From NCBI GenBank assembly GCA_031002005.1, contig JARYHS010011408.1, forward strand, positions 222,993,473 through 223,057,472: 64,000 bases of DNA. The letters are read 5' to 3'. The DNA comes from Vandiemenella viatica (taxonomy: Eukaryota; Arthropoda; Insecta; Orthoptera; Morabidae). The notes below the pieces were generated by a model. It was given only the letters and a program-made list of their open reading frames with translations, had not been told where the DNA came from and did no database searches. The position numbers and the translations under genes are program-made. The stretch's first letter is position 1; each line of letters opens with the position of its first letter. Positions 52,840 to 63,922 of this stretch are shown one piece after another.

Positions 52840-54044
52840 TGTGTCAGGGAAAGAAACGTGTTAAGTGGAACAGTGATGATATTTGCAAAGCAGTGACATT
52901 ACGTGCTATTTCCAAAAAGTGCTATTTGTTTTTGAGAAATAAGCTTCATTCTCCGCTGCCAGGTTTGTCAACTTTGAAACGGAGTAACTCCGGTTCTTTT
53001 CGCTGTCTGACAGGTGTGTAGCAAGATGTAATACAGCTAATGAAAGCTCAGGCATTAACATTTTCCTACGCTGAACGTGTGTGTGTCTTGTCATGTGGAT
53101 AGTAGCATTGTTTACGACCAGAAAGAAGATCGTATTATAGGGCCGCATAGTAATGTACAATTTGCTATGATTCGTGGTCTTTTCAGTGGCTGGAAACAGC
53201 CCATATACTACGATTTCGACGTTCAGATGACAGCGGCATTGTTGAAATAAATTATTTGCAGCATTGAAAACGCCGGCTACAATGTTGTTGCTATTGTTGC
53301 TGATCTCGGCACAAAGAATCGCTGTGTTTGGAAAGAACTTAATGTAAGCGATACAAATACGTGCTTCCAGAATCCGAGAAATACTTATAAAAGAATATGG
53401 GTGTTTTCAGATGTTCCTCATCTATATAAACTGCTAAGGAATCATTTTATTGATGACTGGTTTATTTTTCCGAGTGGCAAAAAAGTTGTGAAAACAGTGG
53501 TTGAAAAATTAATTGAATTGGATAGTGGTGAAATAAAAGTGTGCCCCAAGCTTATCAGGAGCGCCAGATGGAATAATTGGCATTGCAACTGTTTTCTAAC
53601 ACCACAGCACAGGCAATACGCTATTTCATGCCAGAAGAAGAACACGTTGCTAAATTTTTCCAGCTTGTCAACGACTCATTTGACATTATGAATAGTAGAG
53701 TACTAAAATCTGGATGGATAGAAGTACTGTCACGCGGAAGTCTTATTGTACCATCCGATGACTGGTTAAATAAAGTGTCACAATTTGAACTAATTTTTAT
53801 GGATGTGAATGGTTGTGATTTTATGTTGAAAGAAAAGAATATTGTTAAAAGAATTTGGGCCAAAATAATAGAAAAATATCCAGAGGTGCCAGTGGAAGTG
53901 ATAAAACTCTATGTAAGAACAAGAATGTTTATTCGTTTACGTTACATGAATGCAAAACTTAAAATGCAAAAGGCAGCAGCGGCACATAGGAGGAAATCTC
54001 GTCAATTCCTCGCATCGTCCGTTCAAGATGCGGAGAAAAACTAA
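52840..54044 (+). pseudogene. P-like transposase catalytic and C-terminal region, frameshifted
   Basis: Frames give WNSDDICKAVTLRAISKKCY and YLFLRNKLHSPLPGLSTLKR (P-element coiled region), then SSIVYDQKEDRI and MIRGLFSGWKQPIYYDFD, VVAIVADLGTKN, VFSDVPHLYKLLRNHFIDD (the D-x-PH-x-K-x-x-RN block) and, after a shift near 53600, SNTTAQAIRYF, a GTP-binding-insertion-like stretch and KRIWAKIIEKYPEVPVEVIKLYVRTRMFIRLRYMN. The bases around 53090 appear to lack the F-D-E-M segment that carries the first catalytic Asp. Confidence 0.75.
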
Positions 54045-54234
54045 CATACCAAGGTATGTGAATCTGACTATCAAATACTTAAAAAAATTCATTGAATTAA
54101 TTGCTCTGGCATCCGTAAATTGAATTGTTTAGATCAGCAGCGCGCTTCGCTCATTGCCGCTTGTATCCATTGCTTGTGTTTGCTCCTGCAGTGACGTCAT
54201 TTCAACAGCCAATCGCCGCTCGTTTCGCTTCGGG

Positions 54235-54735
54235 CCCTACCTTTAGTAGAATTACCTTGATTTATACGATCCAATGAATTTGTTCAATATAAATTTGTTT
54301 ACAGTTCCGTAACTGTTTAGGCTGCAGTATATGCTGGATTTACTATATACGTATATTTGGACAACCTAAAATCCCAACAGTTCAACATGACTGGTTTTTA
54401 CGGATCATCTCTCGCCGAATTCATTCTTCTTCTTTTTTCCTCTGTTGTTTCATAGCATCTCTTGTCTATCGAGTCTTCCACTGACTGCTTTAGAACTTGC
54501 CTGTCAAGGATCCTCCAAGGCTCCAACACTTTTAGCATTTGTATTTATCACAGTTATCATAAATAATAAAAATACATTTACAATCATATTTCCAATCTGG
54601 CATGATGTATGTCTCTTACAAAGAGCACCGTACAAGACGGTGGCTTGAATTCCTGCAGACTACATTTTTATCGAAATATTCTGTCGATAAGGCCCATCAA
54701 ATACATTATGAGGATATGACAACTAAGCTTTTCCC
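54235..54735. other. AT-rich stretch, nothing recognised
   Basis: No supported feature. Confidence 0.35.
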
Positions 54736-54845
54736 GGCGTATAGATGAAATTAATAACTCTCGGGTTTTCTGCCGGTTTCTTTATTTAACTCATTACACA
54801 ATGGTTCTCAGCAACCTCCACTGCCTTCGTCAGGTAAGCTGTCAT
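54736..54845 (-). repeat. Penelope-like 3' tail, degenerate hammerhead
   Basis: Minus strand: CCTGACGAAGGCAGTGGAGG with an intact CTGACGA box (54827-54833), a GCA/TGC stem, then TGAGAAC where CGAAAC is expected, and GTGTAATGAGTTAAAT, AACCGGCAGAAAACCCGAG. The wording is that of Penelope-type terminal repeats. The broken GAAA box suggests loss of ribozyme function. Confidence 0.45.
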
Positions 54846-55561
54846 AACAAAGCTAAAATGAGACTGTCACAGATTTCAGATTATGAGGATGATCAGAAAA
54901 CAGCTGCTTTGAGCTTCAATTTTGCTATTCTCATATTATCTAACATTTTCATAAAATCTATAACTGTCGTGATCAGACTGATAGTTACCCACATTACCAT
55001 AGACATTTCGCATCTTATTTGGGTGCATATTTTAGTCTGGTTGTTTGTGTCTACGTTATTTACGAGGAAAGCATAAGAATTTCTTGGTGTTGACCATAAG
55101 TACCGACTCTACCAGCAAAGTACGAAAAATGGAACTACTTTCTACCTATTACGAGATATAATTGTCATTAGGGTGCTGTGTTACTTCTGTATATTTTCTG
55201 GCTATGGAATACCTTCAACTCATTAAGAAAATTGTTCACTTGTGAGTGTATAAAAACACCTCTATCCGGATGAATGCTGCATTCACAATTTCGTCCACAG
55301 CTGCCATTAAAACCTAGGTAAATTTTCCCCCATAGCATAATACTGTCTTCCCGGCCTGCGCACATGGTGGGGTGCACGTTCTGAGCAGCATTTCACCTGG
55401 AAGACTGTATATCTAGACATGACCCTCGACCTGGTATACAAAATACGTTATTCGTCAGACCAGGTGACATTGTTCCATGTATCAAGTCGACTCCACTGTA
55501 CTGGCTGTCCGTTTTGAGTATGATCGAACCGCCTACGATAAGACGATGCAATCGCCTAATA
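54846..55561. other. Unassigned stretch, possible decayed transposase at 55160-55560
   Basis: The minus strand of 55160-55560 has transposase-like shreds (VTWSDE-like, a YGG/GKF patch), too broken to name. The target of the Tc1 at 55562 lies here. Confidence 0.3.
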
Positions 55562-56975
55562 CACTCCTGGAAATTGAAATAAGAACACCGTGAAATCATT
55601 GTCCCAGGAATGGGAAACTTTATATACACAGTCCTGGGGTCAGATACAACACATGATCACACAGACAGAACCATAGGCACATAGACACAGGCAACAGAGC
55701 ATGCACAATGTCGGCACTAGTACCGTGTATATCCTCCTTTCGCAGCAATTCAGGCTGCAATTCTCCCATGGAGACGATCGTAGAGGTGCTGGATGTAGTC
55801 CTGTGGAACGGCATGCCAAGCCATTTCCACCTGGCGCCTCAGCTGGACCAGCGTTCGTGCTGGACGTGCAGACCGCGTGAGACGACGTTTCATCCAGTCC
55901 CAAACATGCTCAATGGGGGACAGATCCGGAGATCTCGCTGGCCAGGGTAGTTGATTTACACCTTCTAGAGCATGTTGGGTGGCACGGGATACATGTGGAC
56001 GTGCATTGTCCTGTTGGAACAGCATGTTCCCTTGCCGGTCTAGGAATGGTAGAACGATGGGTTCGATGTCGGTTTGAATGTACCGTGCACTGTTCAGTGT
56101 CCCCTCGACGATCACCAGAGGTGTACGGCCAGTGTAGGAGATCGCTCCCCACACCATGATGCCGGGTGTTGGTCCTGTGTGCATCGGTCGTATGCAGTCC
56201 TGATTGTGGCGCTCACCTGCACGGCGCCAAACACACATACGACCATCATTGGCACCAAGGCAGAAGCGACTCTCATCACTGAAGACGACACGTCTCCATT
56301 CGTCCCTCCATACACGCCTGTCGCGACACCACTGGAGGCGGGCTGCACGATGTTGGCGCGTGAGCGGAAGACGACCTAACGATGCGCGGGACCGTAGCCC
56401 AGCTTCATGGAAACGGTTGCGAATGGTCCTCTCTGATACCCCAGGAGCAACAGTGTCCCTAATTTGCCGGGAAGTGGCGGTGCGGTCCCCTACGGCACTG
56501 CGTAGGATGCGACGGTCTTGGCGTGCGTCGCTGCTGTCCAGACCCAGGTCGACGGGCTCGTGCACCTTCCGCCGACCACTGGCGACAACATCGATGTACT
56601 GTGGAGACCTCGCGCCCCACATGTTGAGCAATTCGGCGGTACGTCCACCCGGCCTCCCGCATGCCCACTATACGCCCTAGCTCAAAGTCCATCAACTGCA
56701 CATACGGTTCACGTACACGCTGTCGCGGCATGTTACCATTGTTAAAGACTGAGATGGAGCTCCGTATGCGACGGCAAACTGGCTGACACTGACTGCGGCG
56801 GTGTCCAACCGCTGCGCAGCTAGCGCCCTTCGACGGCCAACACTGCTGTTCCTGGTGTGTCCGCTGTGCCGTGCGTTTGATCATTGCTTGTACAGCCCTC
56901 TCGTAGTGTCCGGAGCAAGTATGGTGGGTCTTACACACCGGCGTCAATGTGTTCTTATTTCAATTTCCAGGAGTG
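55562..56975 (-). mobile_element. Tc1-type transposon with perfect 27 bp termini
   Basis: CACTCCTGGAAATTGAAATA and seven more bases are repeated exactly in inverted form at the right end. TA flanks are at 55560-55561 and 56976-56977. The 1.41 kb length and single transposase gene are typical of a complete Tc1 element. The termini are identical, so the insertion is recent. Confidence 0.9.
55750..56731 (-). pseudogene. Tc1 transposase with one frameshift
   Basis: The start codon at 56731 (MPRQRVREPYVQLMDFELGR) follows the terminus sensibly. The N-terminal frame carries the paired helix-turn-helix (GWTYRRIAQHVGREVSTVHR, then ARRPGSG as the AT-hook-like linker). A deletion of a few bases near 56525-56545 shifts into the frame of RRILRSAVGDRTATSRQI. 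The catalytic domain is otherwise whole: FSDESRF (first Asp), QQDNARPH (second Asp), WPARSPDLSPIEHVWDWM (Glu), a DD34E triad. Total about 327 codons. One lesion in an otherwise complete gene. Confidence 0.85.
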
Positions 56976-57079
56976 TATAATAAGATCTGTCTTAATTTGG
57001 ACCTCGCCATCCACGACAACATGGAAACCCAATTTCAGAGACTTAAATAGAGACGTCTAAGCGTAAAAGCTGCAAATTA

Positions 57080-57545
57080 GCTTATATCCAACAACTTTAA
57101 CGGGAGAGAAGCTTGGAGATCGGAGTGGATAGCCTCAGCCACACCAGAACGGCACTCCCCGTTCGACACTCTGCAGACGCTAAACGGACTCGACCTTCCC
57201 CGCAAGAGCTGGGCAGCTCTCAACAGAGCTAGGTCTGGCTATGACAGATCTACTTCATCTCTTTACACTTGGCGAATGAGAGATTAACCGAGAGTGAGGA
57301 GAAACAAACCATCAGTCACACGACCTTTGATTGCCCACTTCGAACATTCAGGGGATCACCGAAAGACTTCATAGACATTTCAAGTGAAGCATTACAATGA
57401 CTGCGCTATGTCGACTTTGAATTCTAACTGCAATTTTAATATGGACTTTTAAATGTAAAATTTTAATAGTGGTAATGTACTAATACAATTAATGTAATGT
57501 ATTATTGATTATGTGTTATGGCCACAGGGTAAATAAATAAATTTC
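57080..57545 (+). repeat. Jockey-type LINE 3' end
   Basis: Plus-strand text WSEWIASAT-like, HSPFDTLQTLNGLDLPRKSW, LNRARSGYDRSTSSLYTW and TFDCPLRTFRGSPKDF, then an AT-rich 3' UTR ending GGGTAAATAAATAAA. This is the C-terminal tail (R-x-G-x-G region and CPLR) of Jockey/R1-style LINE ORFs. Severely 5'-truncated. Confidence 0.6.
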
Positions 57546-57568
57546 CATGATCTCGTATCTACTGTATT

Positions 57569-57815
57569 TTTTTTCCTTGTGGTTCTACGCCTCGTTGACG
57601 TCGAGGTCATTAGAGGCGGGATGGGATTGTGATAAGGAATGGGAAGGAATTCGGCCATGGCCTTTTGAAGGATTGAAGGAAGCATCCCGGCATTCGCCTG
57701 GAATGATTTGGGAAAACCGTGAAAAACCCTATTCTGGATGCCCGGACGGGGATTCGAACCGGCGTCCTCCCAAATGCGAGGCCAGAGCGTTAACCGCTCA
57801 CCCACCACGCTCGGT
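57569..57815 (-). repeat. tRNA-derived SINE, full length
   Basis: In complement: poly(T), GGTTCTACGCCTCGTTGACGTCG, the full body with GAATTCGGCCATGG, perfect B box GGATTCGAACC and head ACCACGCTCGGT. Flanks TATCTACTGTA (left) and TATTTACTGTA (right) agree at 10 of 11 positions and are a likely target duplication. A duplicated GGATTGAAGGAAGCATCC segment lies in the body. Confidence 0.9.
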
Positions 57816-57946
57816 CATATTTACTGTAATCGTAGTTGACGTTGTCGTTGGGTCAACATGGGAACACGGATGGGCTATCTACTGCGGAGCTCCGAAACAC
57901 TTGTGCCTGTGCCAGCATCGTACTCTAGTCAGATCTGCCCCAGATT

Positions 57947-57958
57947 GACCCCTACCCT
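57947..57958 (+). other. 12 bp target-site duplication, left
   Basis: GACCCCTACCCT, identical to 63911-63922, abuts the 3' end of the minus-strand LINE. Confidence 0.85.
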
Positions 57959-58185
57959 TTTTTTTTATATATATATTTATTGGTTTTTGGTCGTAAGACC
58001 ATTTCACCAGCCCACATACAAAATTTTTCCTGTTACAGTTATTCTGACGTTTTCTCTTAACTTAATTAAATATATATGATATTTTATATGTTACATGATT
58101 TACACGAGGGATTTTACATGATTCAGATTTGGGGTTTAACATGATTCAAATTGACATTTTACAGACAAGTTTATATGTACATCTA

Positions 58186-58305
58186 TATACGTACCTACAC
58201 ACATACATACATACACATACACACATATATACAAACACCCATGATCATACAAATATATATATTATACACACACACATATACGCACACATATATATATATA
58301 GCGTC
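58186..58305 (+). repeat. CA/TA-rich microsatellite in the LINE 3' UTR
   Basis: Compound runs of ACAT, ACAC and ATAT. It lies inside the 3' UTR of the I-type LINE and probably belongs to its sequence or arose within it. Confidence 0.8.
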
Positions 58306-58326
58306 CATTTGCTTATATTGTTTTCT

Positions 58327-61300
58327 TCAGATGTTAATCTGCCCATCTCTCAGAAAGTCTATAAGTTTTATGTATATCTTCGCGTGTCTCGACGCTAGAA
58401 GAGTGGTTATCGATGTGGGCAGAGGCACCTGGAGTGATAACAAGCTGTTTAACAGTTTTTGGCTGTGGGTGTGGTATTTGCTGCATGCAAAAAATATGTG
58501 ATTTAAGTCTGCTTCTTCCTCCTCGTCCGCGTCGCATTGTGGTGAGTCAACCACGCCTATTCTATACAAGTGGCTGGGGTAAGTACCGTGTCCTAGTCTC
58601 ATTCGTATTATAGATGTTATATATTGTCTTTTTGCTCTGAAGTCTTGAAACCAAGCCTTTTTTGGGATTGTTGGTTGTATGGTAGCATATTGTTTACCTT
58701 TGTGATACGATGTTGATGTCCAGAATTCTTGGAGGTCTTGTTTCAACTTCTGTTTCACTCTGGGGAGGAAGTCTATGTAAGGTAGGGGCAAGAATAGAGG
58801 CGTGCCTTCTGTAGCTCCGCTTTTAGCGAGGGCGTCTACCAATTCATTGTATATGAGACCCCGAGTGTCCTTTCACCCACATGAATCTTATATCTGGAAC
58901 TTGGTTTGATACTGCGCACTCGATGATGTCCATAATGTAGCTGTTGCTGCTAAGGTTCCACTGTGGGTTCTGGAGCCGCTGTAGTGTACTTCTGGAGTCA
59001 GTTAGGATCAGAATTTTCTCAAAGTTTTGTTCCATCCCATAGTTGATGGCTTCCTTAATGGCTAGTATTTCAGCAGTGTAGATTGAGGTCTCCGGTGGGA
59101 GTGAAAAGGATGCTCCGTAGTTGTTGTCTGGGCAGTAGTAAGCGCATCCTACACTGTGATCTGTTTTCGAACCATCCGTATAGATGTGGGTGAATTCCCC
59201 CCAAATTCGCCGATAAAAGGAGGGAGGCAGATTTCGGATTTAGTTGGGGTGGTAGAATATAGGTTTGCAGGGTTGGAACAGAGCATTCATAGGGTTTCGA
59301 AAAGACTGGTAAGGCGGGTTCCTTCGTTATAAGCGGCTCAGTGAGTCTGAGGTTGAAGTAACTGTACACCAGGAGCGGGCATCGTGGAGGGCGTTTTTCT
59401 CCGAAGGTTCCCATGCTGTTTGTTAAGAGTTGGAGTTTCGGGAGTAAAGGATGTTGTGTGAAGGAGAGCCTTTGGAGTAAGTATTTGTCCGCGAGGTATT
59501 GACGGCGGAGTTCGAGTGGAAGCTCGCTGGTTTCTATGAGTAACGCGTTCGTGGGGGAGCTTTTCATGGCTCCTATGCAGATGCGAAGAGCGCGATACTG
59601 TAGTTGATCTAGTTTCCTTATGTGCTGTTGCGGCGCATTGCCATACACGATGCTTCCATAGTCTATTCGTGATCTAATTAATGACCTGTAGAGTAGTAGG
59701 CAGGTCGCAGGATCTGCACCCCACCATGTGTGAGCTGCTGCGCGAAGTATATTTAAGGAGCTGCTCGTTCTGGCTATTATATCCTTTACATGTGCGATCC
59801 AGGAAAGTCTGCTATCCAAGATGAGTCCAAGGAATTTTACTGTTGATCGTACAGGAAAATCGTATTGTCCAAGTGAATGTGTTCCAGCGAGAGTGGGCAT
59901 CTTTTACGAGTGAACACAACTACTGATGACTTTTGTGGAGATAGGGATAGGCCTTGTTGCAAAAGCCATTGGTGACTTTTGTTACTGCTTCTGAGATCCT
60001 CCGGAGTATCATCCAAAAACACATGGAGTAGACATAGATGCAGATGTCATCAGCATACTGAAGGATCTTGATATGTAACCCCAACAATGTCTCTAGATCA
60101 CTGGTGTATATAGTATACAAAAAGTGGGCTTAGTATGGAACCCTGCGGTATGCCTCGATTTATTGTGAAAGGTCCAAATAGAGCGTTGTTCTTCTTACGA
60201 ATATAGATGGTGCGTTGATGCAGGGGAAGAGTATATACCTTGCAATAGATGTTTCGGGAGGCCCACCTTTTGTAATTTCCTCATGAGGATCGGTAGATGT
60301 ACGTTGTCATAAGCACTCGAGATATCAAGAAAACAGTCCCAGTAAGTATCCGTGGTTATTTATTGCGCGTTCGATATCTGTCGTGAGTATGGCTAGGCTG
60401 TCCATGGTACTACGGGCTTTTCGGAAACCAAATTGTGATGCTGGAAATTGTTTGTTGCGTTCCATCCACCATTCAATGCGATGTTTCCAGAGACGTTCTG
60501 CTACTTTATAGACGCATGAAAGCAACACGATTGGGCGGTATGAAGATGGATCTTTGGGGTCCTTTCCGGGCTTGAGAATTGGAACGATTACTTGAGTAGT
60601 CCATGTATCTGGGAGTTTGTTTGTTGACCACAGCTGTTGTATCAGCTGTAGCAGGTAAATTCTTGCTCTTGGGGACAAATGACGCAACATGGCGTAATGT
60701 ATGTTATCATATCCTGGGGCGGTGTCGCTGCATGAGGCTAATACCCTGTCTAATTCGTGCAGTGAGAAGGGTCTTCGGAATATGTTATGATCGATGTCTT
60801 TTTCCTCTGGGTTGATCATACTCTCGAAAGGAGGTAAGGTGACCGATGGAGGGGCAAGTACTGTGGCAAGGTCTTCGACATCACAGGTGATTGTTGAAGT
60901 AGGTGATGGTTTCTTCTTCATTTTTCTGATCATGTTCCATATTTCCTTTGTTGGCGTGTCCTTAGATATTTTCGAGCAATAGGTTTTCCAGCTGTTCCGT
61001 TTCTGCTGCTTAAGGAAACGTTTAACTTCCGCGTCTATTTTCTTATATTCCGTGTATGTCTCCCATGTGGATTGTTGTTTGTATTTTTTAAATACTAAAC
61101 GTCTCCTGGCAATCATTTTTGAAGCTTCTGGGGACCACCATGGAGCAGGTGTAGCTGGTTTCCTCACATACGAGCGGTTTTGGGGGATCGATATGTTTGC
61201 TGCTTGATTGATTAAGGACATGAAAGAGTTGTAATTTTCCTCCGGTGAGGCATTTTGTACACAAGTGTGGAGCAATGAGTCTACAATTTTGGAATATCGA

Positions 61301-62019
61301 CACCAGTCTGCTTTATGTATGTCCCATTTGTTTTTCGGGAAGCTTACAGTCTGTTTTATTGGGGTTAGATAGGAAATTATAATGGCCAAATGATCCGACC
61401 CCAGCGTGTACGGTACGATACTCCATTGGAAGTCACTTGAGATGGATGGAGAGATTAAAGTTAGGTCCACTGCTGAAGGTCGGTGTCCTGGTCTTGGGAT
61501 AAGAGTGGGTGAACCGTCATTGAGGATTATCAGGTCGTGGTCGTCCAATAATTCTTTAACTGCTTGGCCCGGTAGGTCGTCATATACACATCCCCAAGAT
61601 GTGCTGTGTGCGTTGAAATCACCGCAGAGGATATAGGGAGGCTTTAGTTGTCTGAGTAGGTGGTGCCATTCCTGTAGATCTATCTGCGTGCGTGGGGGAC
61701 GGTAAATAGAAATAACAGTGAGATTGTAAACTGGCAATACGATCTGGGCAGCGACGGCTTGGAACTGATGAATATTGGTTAAGTCTAGTTCAATCTTTCG
61801 GAAATCTAGAGTAGTTTTAATCAGTAGTGCCACACCGCCGTGGCCGTCTATACGATCTTCTTGGAGAGTTGAATATCCCCGAAACTTAGTTGCTTGGCGA
61901 AACCAGGTTTCGCTGATGGCAGCTACTGATATTTTTTGAGAGACTAACGCTTGTTGAAGGGTTTCTTTATTTGAGATCGCTGATCTGGCGTTCCACTGTA
62001 GTATCTTAAATTCCTCCAT
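58327..62019 (-). pseudogene. I-type LINE ORF2 (endonuclease, RT, RNase H), frameshifted
   Basis: ORF2 starts at 62019, overlapping the ORF1 end by 14 bases. Residues 1-230 are the apurinic-type endonuclease (LQWNARSA, ISETWF, CGDFNAHSTSWG, LGSDHLAI). The reverse transcriptase begins near residue 430 (SDTAPGYDNIHYAMLRHL, IVPILKPGKDPKD, YRPIVLLSCVYKVAERL, QFGFRKARSTMDSL). An extra T near 60329 shifts the frame before FLDISSAYDN; further shifts occur near 60240 and 60110. LQYADDICIYV (60046-60057 region) has the catalytic pair. RNase H follows (SIYTAEILAIKEAINYG, LILTDSRSTLQ, WVKGHSG, VDALAKSGA). The C-terminus ends at 58327. All domains are present; only indels break it. Confidence 0.85.
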
Positions 62020-63775
62020 TTGTTGCGAATAAGTTTGTTAGAAGCTGACGGATGACACCAGTTGGAAGTGATCGGTCGGGTGCGGAGAGAGCTTCGGATA
62101 TAAAATATGTAATTAACTGCAGGAGTTGTTCAACTAATCCTTCATGTCTTGCATGGTTGGTTGTATTATGATATAGAGGAGGATATGGATTTTGGATCAT
62201 CGGAGTGATGGGTAGTTGTGCTGGGATATACGGCTTTTGTTGCCAAGGTGGGGTGGCATGGATGTGTTGTGGATTTGTGGAAGGGGTGACAGAAGGTCTG
62301 TCAACTCTAGGTTGTATGGGTTTGCCGGGAGGTGGTGAGATTGGATTGAGATTTGGGGCGGATGCTGCTGCGTTTTCTTGTCGCGGCCAATGGCTTTGTG
62401 GCCTCATTTCTTGCGCTGCGTTTTCCTGTTGAGGTATAGGCTGATGTGGAGGCCTCTGGGTGATAGGTGGAAATTCCTCTTCGTTCTTATGGGAGGGTAT
62501 TGCTGTAGCCATATGTGCATAGCTGTGGAGTCTTGGAGAAGAGATTGTTTGGAGACCTGGATCGTTATGAGCTGCGTTATATTTTAACTGTTTTTGTTGT
62601 TGATATGCCGGGCATGTTATATCTGTGGCGTAATGGGGGCCGTGGCAGTTAACGCATCTGATGGTGGTAATGTCGGAGCAGCCTTCCATGGGGTGGGGTC
62701 CTCCGCACTTATTACATCTAACAGCGCTCCGGCATTGCTGTATCTTATGTCCAAAGCGTAAGCATTTTTTGCACATGATCACTGGTGAGATGTAGGGTTC
62801 TACAGGACAACGCATGCCGAGGATGTAAACATAGCTTGGTAGACACTGAGAGCGGAATGATAACAAACACACCGGTATGGCTACGCGTTCTTCGCTTTCC
62901 TGGTGCGAGCGTTTCCTCGTGAAGCGTTTAACTGATATCACGGGATAGGCTGACTGGATTTCCTCCTTAATTTCATTTTCGCTCAATGATGTGTCGACAT
63001 TTCTGATGATTCCAAGTTTATGCACAAGAAAATTAGGAATATAGGCTTCCAAATTTTTGGAAGTCATTATGGGTAGTTGAACCAGTAGGTTCGCTGCAGC
63101 CGCTGATTTCATTTCGATTCTTATTCTGTTTTTCCCTAATGAGTTGATGTTTATTACATCCTGCTTGATTTGAGGGTTATGTTGGAAAAGCAACTTCCCG
63201 ACTGCCATTGGATGGAGCATGCCAACATTTTTCTCCATGCTCTCGACAAATACGTAAAAAGGTCCTATGTCTGTATCATTATACCGATTGTTTTTACTTG
63301 GATGTTTTTTAGTTAGGGTTGCTGGAGGTATGTTCACTGGAGGAGAGGACTGACTATTTTCACCTTGGTAAAGGGGATTGGAAATGCTTTCCTCTATCAC
63401 TACGTTATTCGTCACTGCTGTACGTAATCTTTTACTTGGTTGCCCGCCGTTATCTAAGATATTTGCTCTGCTTTCGTCTACTGGGGGAGTAGCCATGGCT
63501 GGAGGTGTACCTGTTGTCCTGTGCTGCAGGTGAGAGCTGAGCTGGATGGCAGTGCTGTTTTCTTCCCCAGTTGAGAAGTCCATCTGGTCGTTCTCGTCTG
63601 GTGGAAGCCCTTGCTGGTAGGGCGTCTGTGTTGAATTTGGTATTAGGGCTGCACACATCTGGTTGTCATCCCCGTTGTGGCAGGCCTCCAGAGCTTGGCG
63701 AATGGATTGGCCCGTGTCCCGGACCGTCTCCATTGGGAATTGCCTCCCTACCCTGTTTTTCCCGGCACACGACAC
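62006..63775 (-). CDS. I-type LINE ORF1 (RNA-binding, CCHC zinc knuckles)
   Basis: 589 uninterrupted codons. The first ~190 residues are polar and low-complexity (Q, S, P, N rich). Residues about 195-320 look like an RRM-like fold region (FYVFVESMEKNVGML, IRIEMKSAAAANLLVQ, YIPNFLVHKLGIIRNVD). Three CCHC knuckles follow at about 333-385: CKKCLRFGHKIQQC, CNKCGGPHPMEGC and CVNCHGPHYATDITC. The tail is proline/glutamine rich. ORF1 proteins of I elements bind LINE RNA and are needed for retrotransposition. The ATG at 63775 sits 135 bases into the element, a sensible 5' UTR length. Confidence 0.85.
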   Translation of the reverse strand: MSCAGKNRVGRQFPMETVRDTGQSIRQALEACHNGDDNQMCAALIPNSTQTPYQQGLPPDENDQMDFSTGEENSTAIQLSSHLQHRTTGTPPAMATPPVDESRANILDNGGQPSKRLRTAVTNNVVIEESISNPLYQGENSQSSPPVNIPPATLTKKHPSKNNRYNDTDIGPFYVFVESMEKNVGMLHPMAVGKLLFQHNPQIKQDVININSLGKNRIRIEMKSAAAANLLVQLPIMTSKNLEAYIPNFLVHKLGIIRNVDTSLSENEIKEEIQSAYPVISVKRFTRKRSHQESEERVAIPVCLLSFRSQCLPSYVYILGMRCPVEPYISPVIMCKKCLRFGHKIQQCRSAVRCNKCGGPHPMEGCSDITTIRCVNCHGPHYATDITCPAYQQQKQLKYNAAHNDPGLQTISSPRLHSYAHMATAIPSHKNEEEFPPITQRPPHQPIPQQENAAQEMRPQSHWPRQENAAASAPNLNPISPPPGKPIQPRVDRPSVTPSTNPQHIHATPPWQQKPYIPAQLPITPMIQNPYPPLYHNTTNHARHEGLVEQLLQLITYFISEALSAPDRSLPTGVIRQLLTNLFATNGGI

Positions 63776-63910
63776 TGATTCTTTTGTTGGCGTTAGAACG
63801 GTACTTTAAAATTATGTCACACTCAGATAAAGTCTGCTATTCACAGGTAAACACGATGACTGCACTGCACGTACGAGGAAGTTAACTCCGCGAGCGCTCG
63901 CGCTAGCTCG

Positions 63911-63922
63911 GACCCCTACCCT
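63911..63922 (+). other. 12 bp target-site duplication, right
   Basis: GACCCCTACCCT, identical to 57947-57958, marks the 5' end of the LINE, showing it is not 5'-truncated. Confidence 0.85.

Larger units (their letters stand above)
51907..54233 (+). mobile_element. P-element-like (THAP) transposon, decayed
   Basis: Subterminal inverted repeats ATGACGTCACYGCAGGAGCA occur at about 51964-51983 and, complemented, near 54185-54205. Outer ends are GC-rich (CCAGGGGGGGTCC at left, GGGCCCTACC at right). The interior encodes, in order, a THAP-like N-terminus, a broken central region and a P-type transposase C-terminal part. A dispersed repeat (52793-52838) is inserted in the coding region. Confidence 0.75.
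57959..63910 (-). mobile_element. Full-length I-type LINE
   Basis: Bounded by a perfect 12 bp duplication, the 5.95 kb element reads on the minus strand: a GC-rich 5' UTR (63910-63776), ORF1 with three zinc knuckles, ORF2 with endonuclease, reverse transcriptase and RNase H, and a 3' UTR ending in an AT/A-rich tail next to the left duplication. The presence of RNase H plus a knuckle-bearing ORF1 fits the I superfamily. ORF1 is intact; ORF2 has several frameshifts. Confidence 0.9.

Noticed and set aside
58129..58501. Two plus-strand ORFs rich in Tyr, His, Thr and Ile
   Set aside because: They are translations of the CA/TA microsatellite and of the antisense of the LINE coding region.
62006..63775. 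Retroviral or viral gag gene
   Set aside because: CCHC knuckles occur in gag proteins too, but the frame overlaps an ORF2 with endonuclease and RNase H, has no LTRs or protease, and lies inside a 12 bp duplication, so it is LINE ORF1.
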